Shown here in pieces: positions 1 through 10,579 of a DNA stretch of 64,000 bases. The stretch comes from Planctellipticum variicoloris (GTDB lineage: Bacteria; Planctomycetota; Planctomycetia; Planctomycetales; Planctomycetaceae), in assembly GCF_030622045.1 (NCBI RefSeq), contig NZ_CP130886.1, forward strand, positions 1,116,001-1,180,000, read 5' to 3'. The position numbers and the translations under genes are program-made. The first letter of the stretch is position 1. The number at the start of each line of letters is the position of its first letter. The notes under the pieces are model-generated. The model did not search any database. It saw only the letters and a program-made list of their open reading frames with translations, and was not told where the DNA came from.

Positions 1-432
1 AAGGGGACGGGTAATGCCCGTGCCGGTAACAAGCGGACTCCTGTTCGTCGGGGTGGCGGGCATGCGTTCGCCAAGCGTCCGAAGGACTGGAGCTATCGGC
101 TTCCGCGTAAGGCGCTGCAGATCGCCACGCGAATGGCGGTGCTGGGCAAGTTTCAGGACAACGAAGTCACCGTCGTCGACAGCCTGACGATGGATCAGCC
201 GAAGACGAAGGTGATGGCGGCGGTGCTGAAGGCGCTGGGCGTCGAGAAGGATAGCTGCCTGCTGGCGATCGATAATCACGACGCTGCGGTCTGGCGTTCC
301 GCTCGGAATATTCCGACGCTCTCGGTCTCCCCTGCGGCCGATCTCAACGCACTGAAGCTGCTTGAGAAGCGACGGCTGGTGGTGACGACGAAGGCCCTGG
401 ATCAGATCCGCGGCAAGGTTCAGGGTGGTTGA
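1..432 (+). CDS. rplD: 50S ribosomal protein L4, C-terminal part (5' end outside window)
   Basis: The reading frame is open from base 1 and ends with TGA at 430-432, so the gene enters from the left and its start is not in the window. The first residues read KGTGNARAG followed by a basic, Gly-rich stretch, which is the L4 extension that reaches into the peptide exit tunnel. The rest matches the globular L4 core that binds domain I of 23S rRNA. It is followed after 36 nt by rplW, as in the S10 operon. In several bacteria L4 also represses its own operon; nothing here shows whether that holds. Confidence 0.95.
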   Translation, partial: KGTGNARAGNKRTPVRRGGGHAFAKRPKDWSYRLPRKALQIATRMAVLGKFQDNEVTVVDSLTMDQPKTKVMAAVLKALGVEKDSCLLAIDNHDAAVWRSARNIPTLSVSPAADLNALKLLEKRRLVVTTKALDQIRGKVQGG

Positions 433-468
433 TCGGGATTCGGCGACCGCCGGCGGGAGTGAATGACG

Positions 469-777
469 ATGGCTGAGCAATACGTGCCGGGACTGCAGTT
501 GGAGCCCTACCAGGTGGTGCTGCGTCCGCTGGTGACGGAGAAGGGGACGTATCTGTCCCAGCGTAATAACGCGTATACGTTTGAGGTGAATCCGCTCGCG
601 ACCAAAGAGGATATTCGACGTTCCGTGCAGGAGCTGTGGAATGTGCGCGTGGTTGGCGTGCGGACGCAGAATCGGGTCGGCAAGCCGCGTCGTCACAAGA
701 TGATGCAGGGGCAGATGAAGTCGTGGAAGAAGGCGATCGTCGAGTTGCATGAAGATGATCGAATCGCGTTCTTCTAA
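469..777 (+). CDS. rplW: 50S ribosomal protein L23
   Basis: A small basic protein of about 102 residues with the L23 signature: the LRPLVTEKGT segment near the N-terminus and the GxPRRHK-type basic loop near residue 80. L23 sits at the exit of the peptide tunnel and docks trigger factor and SRP. Two ATGs are in frame, at 463 and 469. The GGGAG at 455-459 lies 9 nt before 469 but only 3 nt before 463, so 469 is chosen. It sits between rplD and rplB as expected for the S10 operon. Confidence 0.95.
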   Translation: MAEQYVPGLQLEPYQVVLRPLVTEKGTYLSQRNNAYTFEVNPLATKEDIRRSVQELWNVRVVGVRTQNRVGKPRRHKMMQGQMKSWKKAIVELHEDDRIAFF

Positions 778-832
778 GGCGGTCTGATCGCCGGTCTGTC
801 GTTCTTACGAAATCAGCGTTGGAAGTGATGTT

Positions 833-1690
<858 letters not shown>

Positions 1691-1782
1691 TGGCGCGATT
1701 CGGGCGTCGGACGAGGTCTGCGGCAGAGTCGGTCAGAGATTGTTTCGTTCAATAGATACAGTGGCGTAGTTGGGGGCAGGGC

Positions 1783-2052
1783 ATGGGCCGTTCGTTGAAA
1801 AAGGGGCCTTACGTCGACGCCAAGCTGCTCAAGAAGATTGAGAAGCTTGAGGTGGCTCGTCGCAAGGATCCGATCAAGACCTGGGCGCGTCGTTCGACGA
1901 TCGCTCCGGAGTTTATCGGCCACACGTTTTTGGTCCACAACGGTCGGACGCACATTAACGTGTACGTCACGGAAGAAATGGTCGGGCACAAGCTGGGCGA
2001 GTTTTCTCAGACTCGTCTGTTCCGCGGCCACGGCAACAAGGGCGGCAAGTAG
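1783..2052 (+). CDS. rpsS: 30S ribosomal protein S19
   Basis: 89 residues, normal for S19. It starts [12 protein letters not shown] and contains the KTWARRSTI and [23 protein letters not shown] segments typical of S19, which binds the head of 16S rRNA next to S13. A purine-rich GGGGGCAGGG ribosome binding site precedes the ATG. It lies between rplB and rplV in canonical S10 order, with a 92-nt gap on the left in which no clear promoter is seen. Confidence 0.97.
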   Translation: MGRSLKKGPYVDAKLLKKIEKLEVARRKDPIKTWARRSTIAPEFIGHTFLVHNGRTHINVYVTEEMVGHKLGEFSQTRLFRGHGNKGGK

Positions 2053-2088
2053 TCGGAACCCGTCCTGGGCGACTGCGGGAGTACGGTG

Positions 2089-2454
2089 ATGGAATTCCGA
2101 GCGGTTTATCGCTATGCACGAATTGCACCGACGAAGGTGCATCAGGTGGTCAACCTGATCCGTGGAAAGACGGCTCAGGAGGGGTTGAATACGCTGCGGT
2201 ATCTGCCGCATCGTGGAGCCCGGATGGTCGAGAAGACCCTGAAGAGCGCGATCGGGAACGCTGAGGATCGGGGCGCTCGGAATGCCGAGTCGTTGATCAT
2301 CGTCGAAGCGAAGGTCGATGGCGGGCCGATGTTCAAGCGGATTCAACCGCACGCTCGCGGGATGGGTTTTTTGATCAAGAAGAAGTTTTCGCACATTACG
2401 GTGGCTGTGGAGTCACCCGAAGCGCTGGTGGCCGGAGCAGAGAGCGAAGCATAA
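2089..2454 (+). CDS. rplV: 50S ribosomal protein L22
   Basis: About 121 residues with the L22 core: YARIAPTKVHQVVNLIRGK at the N-terminus and the tunnel hairpin with GPMFKRIQPHARG near residue 85. L22 lines the narrowest part of the exit tunnel and macrolide-resistance changes map to this hairpin. A GTG at 2086 is directly followed by ATG at 2089. GGGAG at 2077-2081 is 7 nt from the ATG, so 2089 is preferred. It is followed by rpsC. Confidence 0.96.
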   Translation: MEFRAVYRYARIAPTKVHQVVNLIRGKTAQEGLNTLRYLPHRGARMVEKTLKSAIGNAEDRGARNAESLIIVEAKVDGGPMFKRIQPHARGMGFLIKKKFSHITVAVESPEALVAGAESEA

Positions 2455-2505
2455 CCGGACTGCGGGTCGCAGACAGGCTGCGGCAGTCGAGAGGGACTGA
2501 CAAAG

Positions 2506-3207
2506 ATGGGTCAGAAGGTTCGGCCGACAGGTTTTCGAGTCGGGATCGTGGAAGACTGGCGGAGTCGCTGGTATGCGACGAAGCGGGAGTTCGGCGACCT
2601 GCTGATCGAAGATCAGAAGATCCGGAATTTCGTCAAGCGTAAGTACGAGTTCGCGGGGATCTCGCGGATCATTATCGAACGAACGCGGGATCAGGTGATC
2701 GTGCATCTGCATACCGCCCGGCCCGGGATTATCATCGGGCGGAAGGGGCAGGAGGTCGACCGTCTGAAGGCGGAGCTGGAAGACCAGACCGGCCGGCGGA
2801 TGGAATTGAAGATCGTTGAAATCAATCAGCCGCAGCGGAGCGCGATTCTCGCTGCGGAGGACGTTGCCCAGCAACTGGTGAAGCGCGGCAGCTTCCGACG
2901 CGTCATGAAGCGGACGCTCGACCAGGTGATGGAAGCCGGCGTTGAGGGTGTCAAGATGGAGTTGTCCGGGCGACTCGGCGGCGCCGAGATGTCGCGGACG
3001 GAGAAGGCCAGCCGGGGTTCGATCCCGTTGTCGACGCTGCGGAAGCATATCGATTACGGCCTGGCGGTAGCGCAGACCACGATGGGCGTGATCGGCGTGA
3101 AGGTTTGGATCAACCTGGGCGAGTATACGGACGAGGAGACGACAGATGGCGCTCATGCCCAAGCGGGTAAAGCACCGCAAAGAGCAAAGAGGCCGCGTAA
3201 AAGGTAA
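2506..3207 (+). CDS. rpsC: 30S ribosomal protein S3
   Basis: 233 residues. It begins MGQKVRPTGFRVG and has the KH domain motif GIIIGRKGQEV near residue 78 and the C-terminal domain with VKVWINLGE. S3 forms the mRNA entry site helicase with S4 and S5. The C-terminal tail runs on for about 30 basic or acidic residues after GEYTDE, and this tail overlaps the first 62 nt of rplP in another frame. The tail is therefore constrained by the N-terminus of L16, which is unusual. Confidence 0.96.
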   Translation: MGQKVRPTGFRVGIVEDWRSRWYATKREFGDLLIEDQKIRNFVKRKYEFAGISRIIIERTRDQVIVHLHTARPGIIIGRKGQEVDRLKAELEDQTGRRMELKIVEINQPQRSAILAAEDVAQQLVKRGSFRRVMKRTLDQVMEAGVEGVKMELSGRLGGAEMSRTEKASRGSIPLSTLRKHIDYGLAVAQTTMGVIGVKVWINLGEYTDEETTDGAHAQAGKAPQRAKRPRKR

Positions 3208-3565
3208 CGCCACGCGGGGCAATAAAGTCTCCTTTGGCGACTGGGGTCTCCAGACCGTCGAGGCAGGCTTTATCAAGGGGCAGACGATTGAGGCCTGCCG
3301 CGTTGCGGCGACTCAGTATGTCCGCGGAGAAGGCAAACTCTATATCCGGATTTTCCCGAATAAGCCGATGACGGCCCGTCCGCTGGAAACGCGAATGGGT
3401 ACCGGCAAGGGCGAACCGGACCACTGGGTGGCGGTTGTTAAGCCGGGAAAGGTCCTGTTCGAGCTGGCTGGCGTGAGTCTGGAAGCGGCACGCGAGTGTT
3501 TTGCGCGAGTTGCCTACAAGCTGCCCGTCAAGGTGCGGCTGGTCGGGCGGTTGCCGGGTGCTTGA
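3146..3565 (+). CDS. rplP: 50S ribosomal protein L16
   Basis: 139 residues. L16 is recognised by its start [17 protein letters not shown], which matches the conserved L16 N-terminus [13 protein letters not shown], and by [17 protein letters not shown] near residue 85. It helps shape the A site and the 5S rRNA region. GAGGAG at 3133-3138 lies 7 nt before the ATG at 3146. A second ATG at 3155 is possible. Either start lies inside rpsC, so the two genes overlap by 62 or 53 nt, and translation is likely coupled. Confidence 0.96.
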   Translation: MALMPKRVKHRKEQRGRVKGNATRGNKVSFGDWGLQTVEAGFIKGQTIEACRVAATQYVRGEGKLYIRIFPNKPMTARPLETRMGTGKGEPDHWVAVVKPGKVLFELAGVSLEAARECFARVAYKLPVKVRLVGRLPGA

Positions 3566-3604
3566 CCCGGAGTTGCGGCACGAGCCGCGAGGGTGAACGG
3601 AACG

Positions 3605-3811
3605 ATGAATAAAGCCAAACAGCTTCGCGAAATGAGTTCTGAACAGCTTGAGTTTCAAATGCGTGAAACTCAGCAGAGCCTGTTCAAGCTCCGGTTTCAG
3701 GCGGCGACGGAAAAGCTGGATGCTCCAAGCAGCCTGCGAAAGCTGCGTCGTGAGATTGCCCGGATCAAGACGGTGTTGCGCGAGCGGGAAGAGGTCCCCG
3801 CGGGGGCATAG
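3605..3811 (+). CDS. rpmC: 50S ribosomal protein L29
   Basis: 68 residues forming the small two-helix L29 fold: MNKAKQLREMSSEQLEFQ, then the second helix with SSLRKLRREIARIKTVLRER. L29 borders the exit tunnel next to L23. The ATG at 3605 is used because it gives the family's usual N-terminus. A GTG at 3593 would add four residues. It lies between rplP and rpsQ as in most bacteria. Confidence 0.94.
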   Translation: MNKAKQLREMSSEQLEFQMRETQQSLFKLRFQAATEKLDAPSSLRKLRREIARIKTVLREREEVPAGA

Positions 3812-3877
3812 TCCGGCTGGTGGTATTGGAATTTGGAATCGCGGCTGGTCCGCGCAGTTTGGACGACGGACGAAATC

Positions 3878-4153
3878 ATGCGGAAGCATCTGACCGGCGT
3901 AGTCACCAGCGACAAGATGAGCAAGTCGCGTCGCGTGGAAGTGGCTCGCGTTTATCGGCATCCGAAGTATGGGAAGACGATTCGGCGTCGGATCGTCTGT
4001 CACATGCATGACGAGAACAATGAGACGCATGTCGGCGATCTCGTCGAGATGATCGAGAGCCGCCCGCTGTCGAAGCTGAAGCGATGGGCGCTGGTGAAGA
4101 TTGTCCAGCCGGCTGCGAAGGCGGCCGGTTCTGCGGCGGACGTCGTCGGCTGA
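3878..4153 (+). CDS. rpsQ: 30S ribosomal protein S17
   Basis: About 91 residues from ATG 3878, reading [17 protein letters not shown], then the OB-fold strands with [11 protein letters not shown] and the [18 protein letters not shown] segment that is diagnostic for S17. S17 is a primary 16S rRNA binder. A longer in-frame start at TTG 3833 would add 15 residues not found in the family, so it is not used. The last 15 residues are an Ala-rich tail. Confidence 0.94.
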   Translation: MRKHLTGVVTSDKMSKSRRVEVARVYRHPKYGKTIRRRIVCHMHDENNETHVGDLVEMIESRPLSKLKRWALVKIVQPAAKAAGSAADVVG

Positions 4154-4214
4154 CCGCCTTTGGTCGCTGGTCGGTTTTAATACAGTTTGCAGCGTAAGCG
4201 GAAACGGACACAAC

Positions 4215-4583
4215 ATGATCCAGATGCAGACGATGCTGGACGTCGCCGACAACACGGGCGCGAAGACGGCACGGTGCATTAAGGTGCTGGGGAGTTCCCG
4301 GCGTCGATATGCGGGTGTGGGCGACGTTGTCGTCGTGGCCGTGCAGAAATCGCTGCCGAACGGTACGATCAAGCACGGCCAGGTCGTGAAGGGCGTGATC
4401 GTCCGGTGCAAGCAGCCGACCCGCCGGGTCGACGGAAGCTATGTGCGGTTCGACAGCAACGCGATCGTGATCGTGGATAACGATAACAATCCGAAGGGAA
4501 CGCGAATCTTCGGGGCGGTCGCCCGCGAGTTGCGCGACCGACGGTTTATGAAAATTGTCAGCCTTGCGGCGGAAGTGGTCTAA
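4215..4583 (+). CDS. rplN: 50S ribosomal protein L14
   Basis: 122 residues, the standard L14 length. It starts [17 protein letters not shown], which is the conserved L14 opening, and contains [15 protein letters not shown] and the C-terminal [15 protein letters not shown]14 contributes to the bridge with the 30S subunit and is the docking site of RsfS. The spc operon classically begins at this gene. A 61-nt gap separates it from rpsQ, with no convincing promoter. Confidence 0.97.
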   Translation: MIQMQTMLDVADNTGAKTARCIKVLGSSRRRYAGVGDVVVVAVQKSLPNGTIKHGQVVKGVIVRCKQPTRRVDGSYVRFDSNAIVIVDNDNNPKGTRIFGAVARELRDRRFMKIVSLAAEVV

Positions 4584-4622
4584 GCACGGGGATCGGCTCC
4601 GCCGGGGAAGGGTGTCGGGAAA

Positions 4623-4982
4623 ATGCGGATTCGCAAAGGTGATTCGGTGATTGTGGTCACCGGTGACGATTCGGCGGCCACGCCGCGGAAGGTGTTGCAG
4701 CTCCTGGACGGCGGGCGGAAGCTGGTTGTCGAGGGGGTGAATCGGGTCTACAAGCACGTCCGTCGCGGGCATCCGAAGAGCCCGCAGGGGGGGCGTCTGC
4801 AGCTCGAGATGCCGATTGACGCGTCGAACGTGCTGCTCCATTGCCCCGCCTGCAGCCACGGGACGCGGGTCGGTCTGCGATACAATGACGAGGGTCGCAA
4901 GGAGCGGTACTGCAAGAAGTGCCAGGCGACCTTGAGCACGGTAGGTGCGGTTCGGCCGGCCTACGCGAAGAAATCGGAATAG
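4623..4982 (+). CDS. rplX: 50S ribosomal protein L24
   Basis: 119 residues. The N-terminal KOW domain is visible (RIRKGDSVIVVTGDD, then KVLQLLDGGRKLVVEGVN). The C-terminal half carries CPAC and CKKC, a four-Cys zinc-ribbon-like pair seen in a subset of bacterial L24 proteins. L24 binds domain I of 23S rRNA and starts 50S assembly. ATG follows a GGGGAAGGGTGTCGGGAAA stretch that supplies the ribosome binding site. Confidence 0.95.
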   Translation: MRIRKGDSVIVVTGDDSAATPRKVLQLLDGGRKLVVEGVNRVYKHVRRGHPKSPQGGRLQLEMPIDASNVLLHCPACSHGTRVGLRYNDEGRKERYCKKCQATLSTVGAVRPAYAKKSE

Positions 4983-5060
4983 CGAGTGTGTCGGTCACGC
5001 GTGGTGGCGTTGTGGTCGGCGAATTGAGAACAGCATACGCGGACTAGGAAAGACGGCCAG

Positions 5061-5603
5061 ATGGCTCGCCTGTTGACGAAATATCGTGAAGAGATCATTC
5101 CGCGTCTGCGCGAAGCGCTGGGACGAGACAACGTCCATGCGTTGCCGAAGCTGGAAAAGATCGTCGTGAACATGGGCCTCGGCAAGTCGATCCAGGAGCG
5201 CAAGCGGCTGGATGAGGCGACCGCCCATCTGGCGACGATTACCGGACAGAAGGCGCAGATCACGAAATCCCGCAAAGCGGTTTCGGCGTTCCGTCTCCGC
5301 GAGGGGATGGAGATCGGTTGCCGCGTGACTCTTCGCGGGCAGCGGATGTACGAGTTTCTCGACCGGCTGATCACGCTGGCCCTCCCGCGGGTCCGCGACT
5401 TTCGCGGTTTGAATCCGGACGGATTCGACGGCCGCGGAAACTACAGCATGGGACTCAACGAGCAGGTCGTGTTTCCGGAAGTCAATCCAGACAAAGTGAC
5501 GTTCGTGCAGGGCATGAACATCACGATGGTGACTTCGGCGCGAACGAACGATGAAGGCCGGCTGCTGTTGCGTGAGATGGGCCTGCCTTTCCGCAAGGAT
5601 TGA
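5061..5603 (+). CDS. rplE: 50S ribosomal protein L5
   Basis: 180 residues, the normal L5 length. It has PKLEKIVVNMGLG near residue 30, the QKAQITKSRKAVSAF loop and the C-terminal GLNEQVVFPEVNPD segment with the NITMVTSART beta-hairpin. L5 binds 5S rRNA and contacts P-site tRNA and S13. It stands between rplX and rpsN as in the spc operon. Confidence 0.97.
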   Translation: MARLLTKYREEIIPRLREALGRDNVHALPKLEKIVVNMGLGKSIQERKRLDEATAHLATITGQKAQITKSRKAVSAFRLREGMEIGCRVTLRGQRMYEFLDRLITLALPRVRDFRGLNPDGFDGRGNYSMGLNEQVVFPEVNPDKVTFVQGMNITMVTSARTNDEGRLLLREMGLPFRKD

Positions 5604-5662
5604 CCGGTCGAAGCGCCAGTTGAGACAACCGCAACTTACAAGACTTTTTTCGGGCGACGGAC

Positions 5663-5848
5663 ATGGCCACTAAGGCGCACATTGCCAAGGCAAAGCGGAA
5701 GCCGAAGTTTTCGACGCGGCTGGAACATCGTTGTGCACTCTGCGGACGTCCGCGGGCGGTGTATCGCAAGTTTAAGTTGTGCCGAATCTGCTTCCGGAAT
5801 CTGGCGCTCGACGGTTTGATCCCGGGCGTGAAGAAAGCCAGTTGGTAA
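5663..5848 (+). CDS. rpsN: 30S ribosomal protein S14, zinc-binding type Z
   Basis: 61 residues. It is the short zinc-containing S14 form: CALC and CRIC supply the four Cys ligands, with the typical [15 protein letters not shown] segment and a GVKKASW end. S14 sits in the head of the 30S subunit. A basic N-terminus [16 protein letters not shown] precedes the zinc knuckle. The gene lies between rplE and rpsH in standard order. Confidence 0.96.
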   Translation: MATKAHIAKAKRKPKFSTRLEHRCALCGRPRAVYRKFKLCRICFRNLALDGLIPGVKKASW

Positions 5849-5907
5849 TGTGTGCGTGAGCGTGTGGCTTCCAGCCGTGCGGCGCAGCAACGAAGGAATT
5901 GTCCGCG

Positions 5908-6303
5908 ATGATGACTGACCCGGTCGCAGACCTGCTGAACCGATTGCGTAACGCGATCGCGATTGAACGACCGTTTGTGGACGCTCCGCTGTCGAAGCTG
6001 AAGGTGAGTATCGCCGAAGCTCTGCAGAGAGAAGGCTACATCTGGGACTTCGAGGTGATCGAAGGCAATCCTCAGGGAACGCTGCGGATCAACCTGAAGT
6101 ACGGCCCCAACGGCGAGCGCGTCATCCAGCAGATCAAGCGGGTCAGCACGCCTGGCCGTCGGGTCTACTCGGGCGTTCGCGATCTGCCGAACGTGCTGCA
6201 GGGGCTCGGCATCGCGCTGGTCTCAACCAATGCGGGGGTGCTGAGCAACCGCGAGGCGCGGCAGAAGGGCCTGGGCGGCGAAGTTCTCTGTACGATCTCC
6301 TAG
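5908..6303 (+). CDS. rpsH: 30S ribosomal protein S8
   Basis: About 131 residues with the S8 N-terminal motif MTDPVADLLNRLRNA and C-terminal GGEVLCTIS, plus SNREARQKGLGG. S8 is a primary binder of 16S helix 21 and in some bacteria represses the spc operon. GAAGGAA at 5892-5898 is 9 nt before ATG 5908. A TTG at 5899 and a second ATG at 5911 are less likely starts. Confidence 0.96.
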   Translation: MMTDPVADLLNRLRNAIAIERPFVDAPLSKLKVSIAEALQREGYIWDFEVIEGNPQGTLRINLKYGPNGERVIQQIKRVSTPGRRVYSGVRDLPNVLQGLGIALVSTNAGVLSNREARQKGLGGEVLCTIS

Positions 6304-6363
6304 TCTCCGAGACTTCCGAGTCGGTGCGGATCGGTATTTCACAGTCGGCGGAATGGTGCTGGT

Positions 6364-6909
6364 ATGTCTCGAATTGGCAAGAAACCTGTCCCTGTGCCTG
6401 CTTCGGTGACCGTCAAAATCGACGGCTCGAAAGTGACGGTCAAGGGAAAGAACGGCGAGCTGACGCTGGGAGCGCACGAGCTGGTCACCGTCCGGTTCGA
6501 CGACGCGAAGCGCGAGCTGATCGTCGAGCGTCCGAACGATACTCGGGACGCGCGGGCGCTGCACGGTCTGACCCGGGCGCTGCTCAACAACATGGTTGTG
6601 GGCGTCGAGAAGCAGTGGGAGAAGAAACTCGAGATCCAGGGCGTCGGCTACCAGGCCTCGCTGGCCAACAAGGTGCTGACGCTGCAGGTCGGATTCGCGA
6701 ACGCCATTAAGCTGCCGGTGCCGGCGAACGTGGTCTGCGAAGTGCCTGACAACACGCACATCATCGTCAAGAGTCTTGATCGGCAGTCGTGCGGCCAGTT
6801 TGCGGCCGATATCCGGGCGGTCCGTCCGCCGGAGCCATATAAGGGCAAGGGAATTCGCTACTCCGATGAACGCGTCCGTCGTAAGGAAGGCAAGGCCGCC
6901 GGCAGCTAA
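6364..6909 (+). CDS. rplF: 50S ribosomal protein L6
   Basis: 181 residues. Starts [12 protein letters not shown], the universal L6 opening, and holds both L6 repeats, the second ending in [24 protein letters not shown], which is the L6 signature region near the sarcin-ricin loop. ATG follows GGTGCTGGT, a weak ribosome binding site. It is flanked by rpsH and rplR. Confidence 0.97.
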   Translation: MSRIGKKPVPVPASVTVKIDGSKVTVKGKNGELTLGAHELVTVRFDDAKRELIVERPNDTRDARALHGLTRALLNNMVVGVEKQWEKKLEIQGVGYQASLANKVLTLQVGFANAIKLPVPANVVCEVPDNTHIIVKSLDRQSCGQFAADIRAVRPPEPYKGKGIRYSDERVRRKEGKAAGS

Positions 6910-6962
6910 GGCCGGTGCGACTGGGGCGTTTTGGTTCGGCTGGGTGGATGAGCGGCAGAATT

Positions 6963-7328
6963 ATGAAACTTCAAAAACGAATTACGCAGCAGAAGACCCG
7001 GCGGCAGTATCGGGTGCGGAATGTGGTTCGCGCGACCGGTCGGCTGCGGCTGACTGTGTTCCGCAGCAACAAGCACATTTACGCCCAGATTATCGACGAC
7101 GAGGCCGGGCGGACGTTGGTCGCCGCGTCGACGGCGGAGCCGGCGATTCGAGCCGGCGAGGGATCCACGAGCGACACGGAGGCCGCCGGCGCAATCGGCA
7201 AACTGCTGGCGACGCGGGCCATCGAGCAGGGAATCAAGGAAGTCGCGTTCGATCGCGGCTCGTATCGCTATCATGGCCGCGTCGCGGCGCTGGCTGATGC
7301 GGCCCGTGAGGCCGGACTGGATTTCTAG
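6963..7328 (+). CDS. rplR: 50S ribosomal protein L18
   Basis: 121 residues from ATG 6963, beginning [19 protein letters not shown] and containing [19 protein letters not shown] and the C-terminal [20 protein letters not shown] motif. L18 binds 5S rRNA with L5. In-frame starts further left (6915, 6948) add residues not seen in the family. No strong ribosome binding site precedes it, so translational coupling to rplF, 53 nt upstream, may contribute. Confidence 0.95.
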   Translation: MKLQKRITQQKTRRQYRVRNVVRATGRLRLTVFRSNKHIYAQIIDDEAGRTLVAASTAEPAIRAGEGSTSDTEAAGAIGKLLATRAIEQGIKEVAFDRGSYRYHGRVAALADAAREAGLDF

Positions 7329-7388
7329 CAGACATTCGGCAAAAGTGATTCGGTACCTGGCGTATCGAAGTGACAGGAGCGAGACGAC

Positions 7389-7871
7389 GTGGCAAGCGAT
7401 TCATCATCCGGCGACTCCCCAGAGAAGGTGGTTCAGATCCGCCGCTGCGCGTGCGTGGTCAAGGGCGGCCGCCGGTTCAGCTTCACGGCGCTCGTCGTCG
7501 TTGGGGACGGCCAGGGGCGAGTTGGCTACGGCTACGGGAAGGGCGTCGAAGTCCCTCAGGCGGTCGAGAAGGCCGTCAAGCAGGCGAATCGACGCATGAT
7601 CCGGGTGCCGATGCGCGGCACGACGATTCCCCATCAGGTGTACGGGAAGTTCGGCACGTCGCAGGTGATGTTCATGCCGGCAAACGCCGGTACGGGGATT
7701 ATCGCGGGGGCCGGGCTGCGGGCGATCGCGGAATCGCTGGGAATCAAAGACGTCCTGACCAAGGGACGCGGATCGAACAATCCGATGAACGTGGTTAAGG
7801 CCGCGTTCGTGGCGCTGAAGCAGTTGCGGACCCGTGAAGATGTGGCTCGGCTGCGGGGAGTTGAACTCTAA
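7389..7871 (+). CDS. rpsE: 30S ribosomal protein S5
   Basis: 160 residues starting at GTG 7389. The double-stranded RNA binding fold is seen in KGGRRFSFTALVVVGDGQG and GYGYGKGVEVPQAVEKA, followed by the GTGIIAGAGLRAIAESLGI segment. S5 takes part in decoding fidelity and mRNA unwinding. The stop codon overlaps the start of rplO (TAATG), so no room is left for rpmD (L30), which lies between these two genes in many bacteria. Confidence 0.96.
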   Translation: MASDSSSGDSPEKVVQIRRCACVVKGGRRFSFTALVVVGDGQGRVGYGYGKGVEVPQAVEKAVKQANRRMIRVPMRGTTIPHQVYGKFGTSQVMFMPANAGTGIIAGAGLRAIAESLGIKDVLTKGRGSNNPMNVVKAAFVALKQLRTREDVARLRGVEL

Positions 7872-8326
7872 TGATGATTCATGACGTGAACGTGGGGATC
7901 GTCGGCAGCCGCGCGCGGAAGCGCGTTGGTCGCGGTATCGGATCCGGCCACGGGAAGACGAGCGGTCGCGGTCACAAGGGCTGCGCCAGCCGTTCCGGGT
8001 ACAAGCGATCGCTGGGGCATGAAGGCGGTCAGACTCCGCTCGTGCGCCGGATCGCCAAGCGGGGCTTCAACAACCGCCAGTTCGCCACGGTCGTCGCCGA
8101 GGTGAATCTGTTCGCTCTCGAAGCGTCGTATGACAACGGCGCCGTGGTGACCGTGGAGAACATGGTCGAGAAGGGGCTGGCCAAGGGCCGCTTCGAGGAA
8201 TGCAAGATTCTCGGCCAGGGCGAGTTGACGAAGGCGCTGACTGTGTCGGCCCATCGGTTTTCGAAGAGCGCCATCGACAAGATCGTCAAGGCGGGTGGCA
8301 CCGCGACCCTGCTCGGCGCGGAGTAG
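7871..8326 (+). CDS. rplO: 50S ribosomal protein L15
   Basis: 151 residues. The N-terminal Gly- and basic-rich tail RARKRVGRGIGSGHGKTSG, followed by GHKGCASRSGYKRSLGHEGGQ, is diagnostic for L15. The C-terminal part has KALTVSAHRFSKSAIDKI. ATG 7871 overlaps the rpsE stop by one base; a second ATG follows at 7874. L15 is a late 50S assembly protein. It is followed by a 130-nt leader and then secY. Confidence 0.96.
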   Translation: MMIHDVNVGIVGSRARKRVGRGIGSGHGKTSGRGHKGCASRSGYKRSLGHEGGQTPLVRRIAKRGFNNRQFATVVAEVNLFALEASYDNGAVVTVENMVEKGLAKGRFEECKILGQGELTKALTVSAHRFSKSAIDKIVKAGGTATLLGAE

Positions 8327-8369
8327 GGCTGCGGAGCGGCGGTCGGGCTTGACGGTTGTTCCCGTGATC

Positions 8370-8386
8370 GGTTACTTGACGTAACC
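8370..8386 (+). other. Inverted repeat in the secY leader
   Basis: GGTTAC-TTGAC-GTAACC forms a perfect 6-bp dyad in the 130-nt gap between rplO and secY. It lies 70 nt before the secY start. It could be a weak RNA hairpin or a protein-binding site; the sequence does not decide. Nearby, TTGACG at 8349 could be a -35 element but no good -10 box follows it. Confidence 0.35.
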
Positions 8387-8456
8387 TGGGCAGGAGCTGC
8401 CGGTTGCCGGACCCGCTCATGGAACGGGCACGGCATCTCGGCAGGAACCCCCTGAA

Positions 8457-9824
<1,368 letters not shown>

Positions 9825-9840
9825 TTGGTTTGCAGTCACC

Positions 9841-10536
9841 GTGAACGGTTGCTGCGACGCTCAACGGCGGGCAGGTCTGATCGTGTCCGCCGCACTTCGG
9901 GACGCTGGTCGCGAGGCGCGTGTCGGGTCCGCAGTGGGTGCGGTCGCTCTCGCGGCGTGTCGGTCGGTGATTCGGCTCGGCGGCGAGCTGGTGTTCCGGG
10001 ACGCGGGCGGTTCTGAGGACGTGGCGCTGCTGGTGAATGGAGTCCAGGCCACCGGGAATTCGACAGAGCATCTGCGGGACGGCGACCTGATCTCGCTGGA
10101 TGTGGGCTGCCGATGGCGCGGCTGGTGTGCAGATGCGGCGCGAACGTGGCGGGTTTCGGCGGACGGGAGATCTGAAGATCCATTGCTCTCGACGACACGG
10201 CAGGCGTTGAGGTTGGGGATCGAGAGTGTCGCCCGAAGCGGTGGGCACTGGGCCGCTGCAGCGAAGGAAGTCCGGAGCTTTGTGCAGGGATTCGGAGAGA
10301 AACTGCGAGCGGAGCTGACGGGCCACGGCATCGGTCGAGAGTTGCACGAGGATCCAGTCTTCGGCGGCGAGGCCGGATGGATTTCAGCGGCGTTCGGCCG
10401 CGGATTCGCGGTGGAGTTGTCGGTCTGGCGAGAGTTCGTTGGCGGTCGGGCGAGGAACCAGCGTCCGGAGCGGTTTCAGTTTGAAGAAACAGTTTGGTTC
10501 GGAGCAGGTGGGGTGGAGATCCTCACTTCCGTTTGA
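9841..10536 (+). CDS. Methionine aminopeptidase-like protein lacking the catalytic histidine
   Basis: 231 residues from GTG 9841, 16 nt after the secY stop, in the usual place of map. The pita-bread fold is clear and the five metal ligands are kept: Asp87 (SLDVG), Asp98 (CADAART), His162 (GHGIG), Glu192 (AVELS) and Glu215 (FQFEET). His169, matching E. coli His178, is also kept. The loop that should hold the catalytic His (NEVVCHGIP in E. coli, His79) reads VNGVQATGN and is two residues shorter, with no His. It may therefore be a metal-binding pseudoenzyme or have altered specificity. No clear ribosome binding site; coupling to secY is likely. Confidence 0.8.
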   Translation: MNGCCDAQRRAGLIVSAALRDAGREARVGSAVGAVALAACRSVIRLGGELVFRDAGGSEDVALLVNGVQATGNSTEHLRDGDLISLDVGCRWRGWCADAARTWRVSADGRSEDPLLSTTRQALRLGIESVARSGGHWAAAAKEVRSFVQGFGEKLRAELTGHGIGRELHEDPVFGGEAGWISAAFGRGFAVELSVWREFVGGRARNQRPERFQFEETVWFGAGGVEILTSV

Positions 10537-10579
10537 AGGGGCGACGTAATCCTTCATCACGGAAAAGGGCGGCGGTCCC

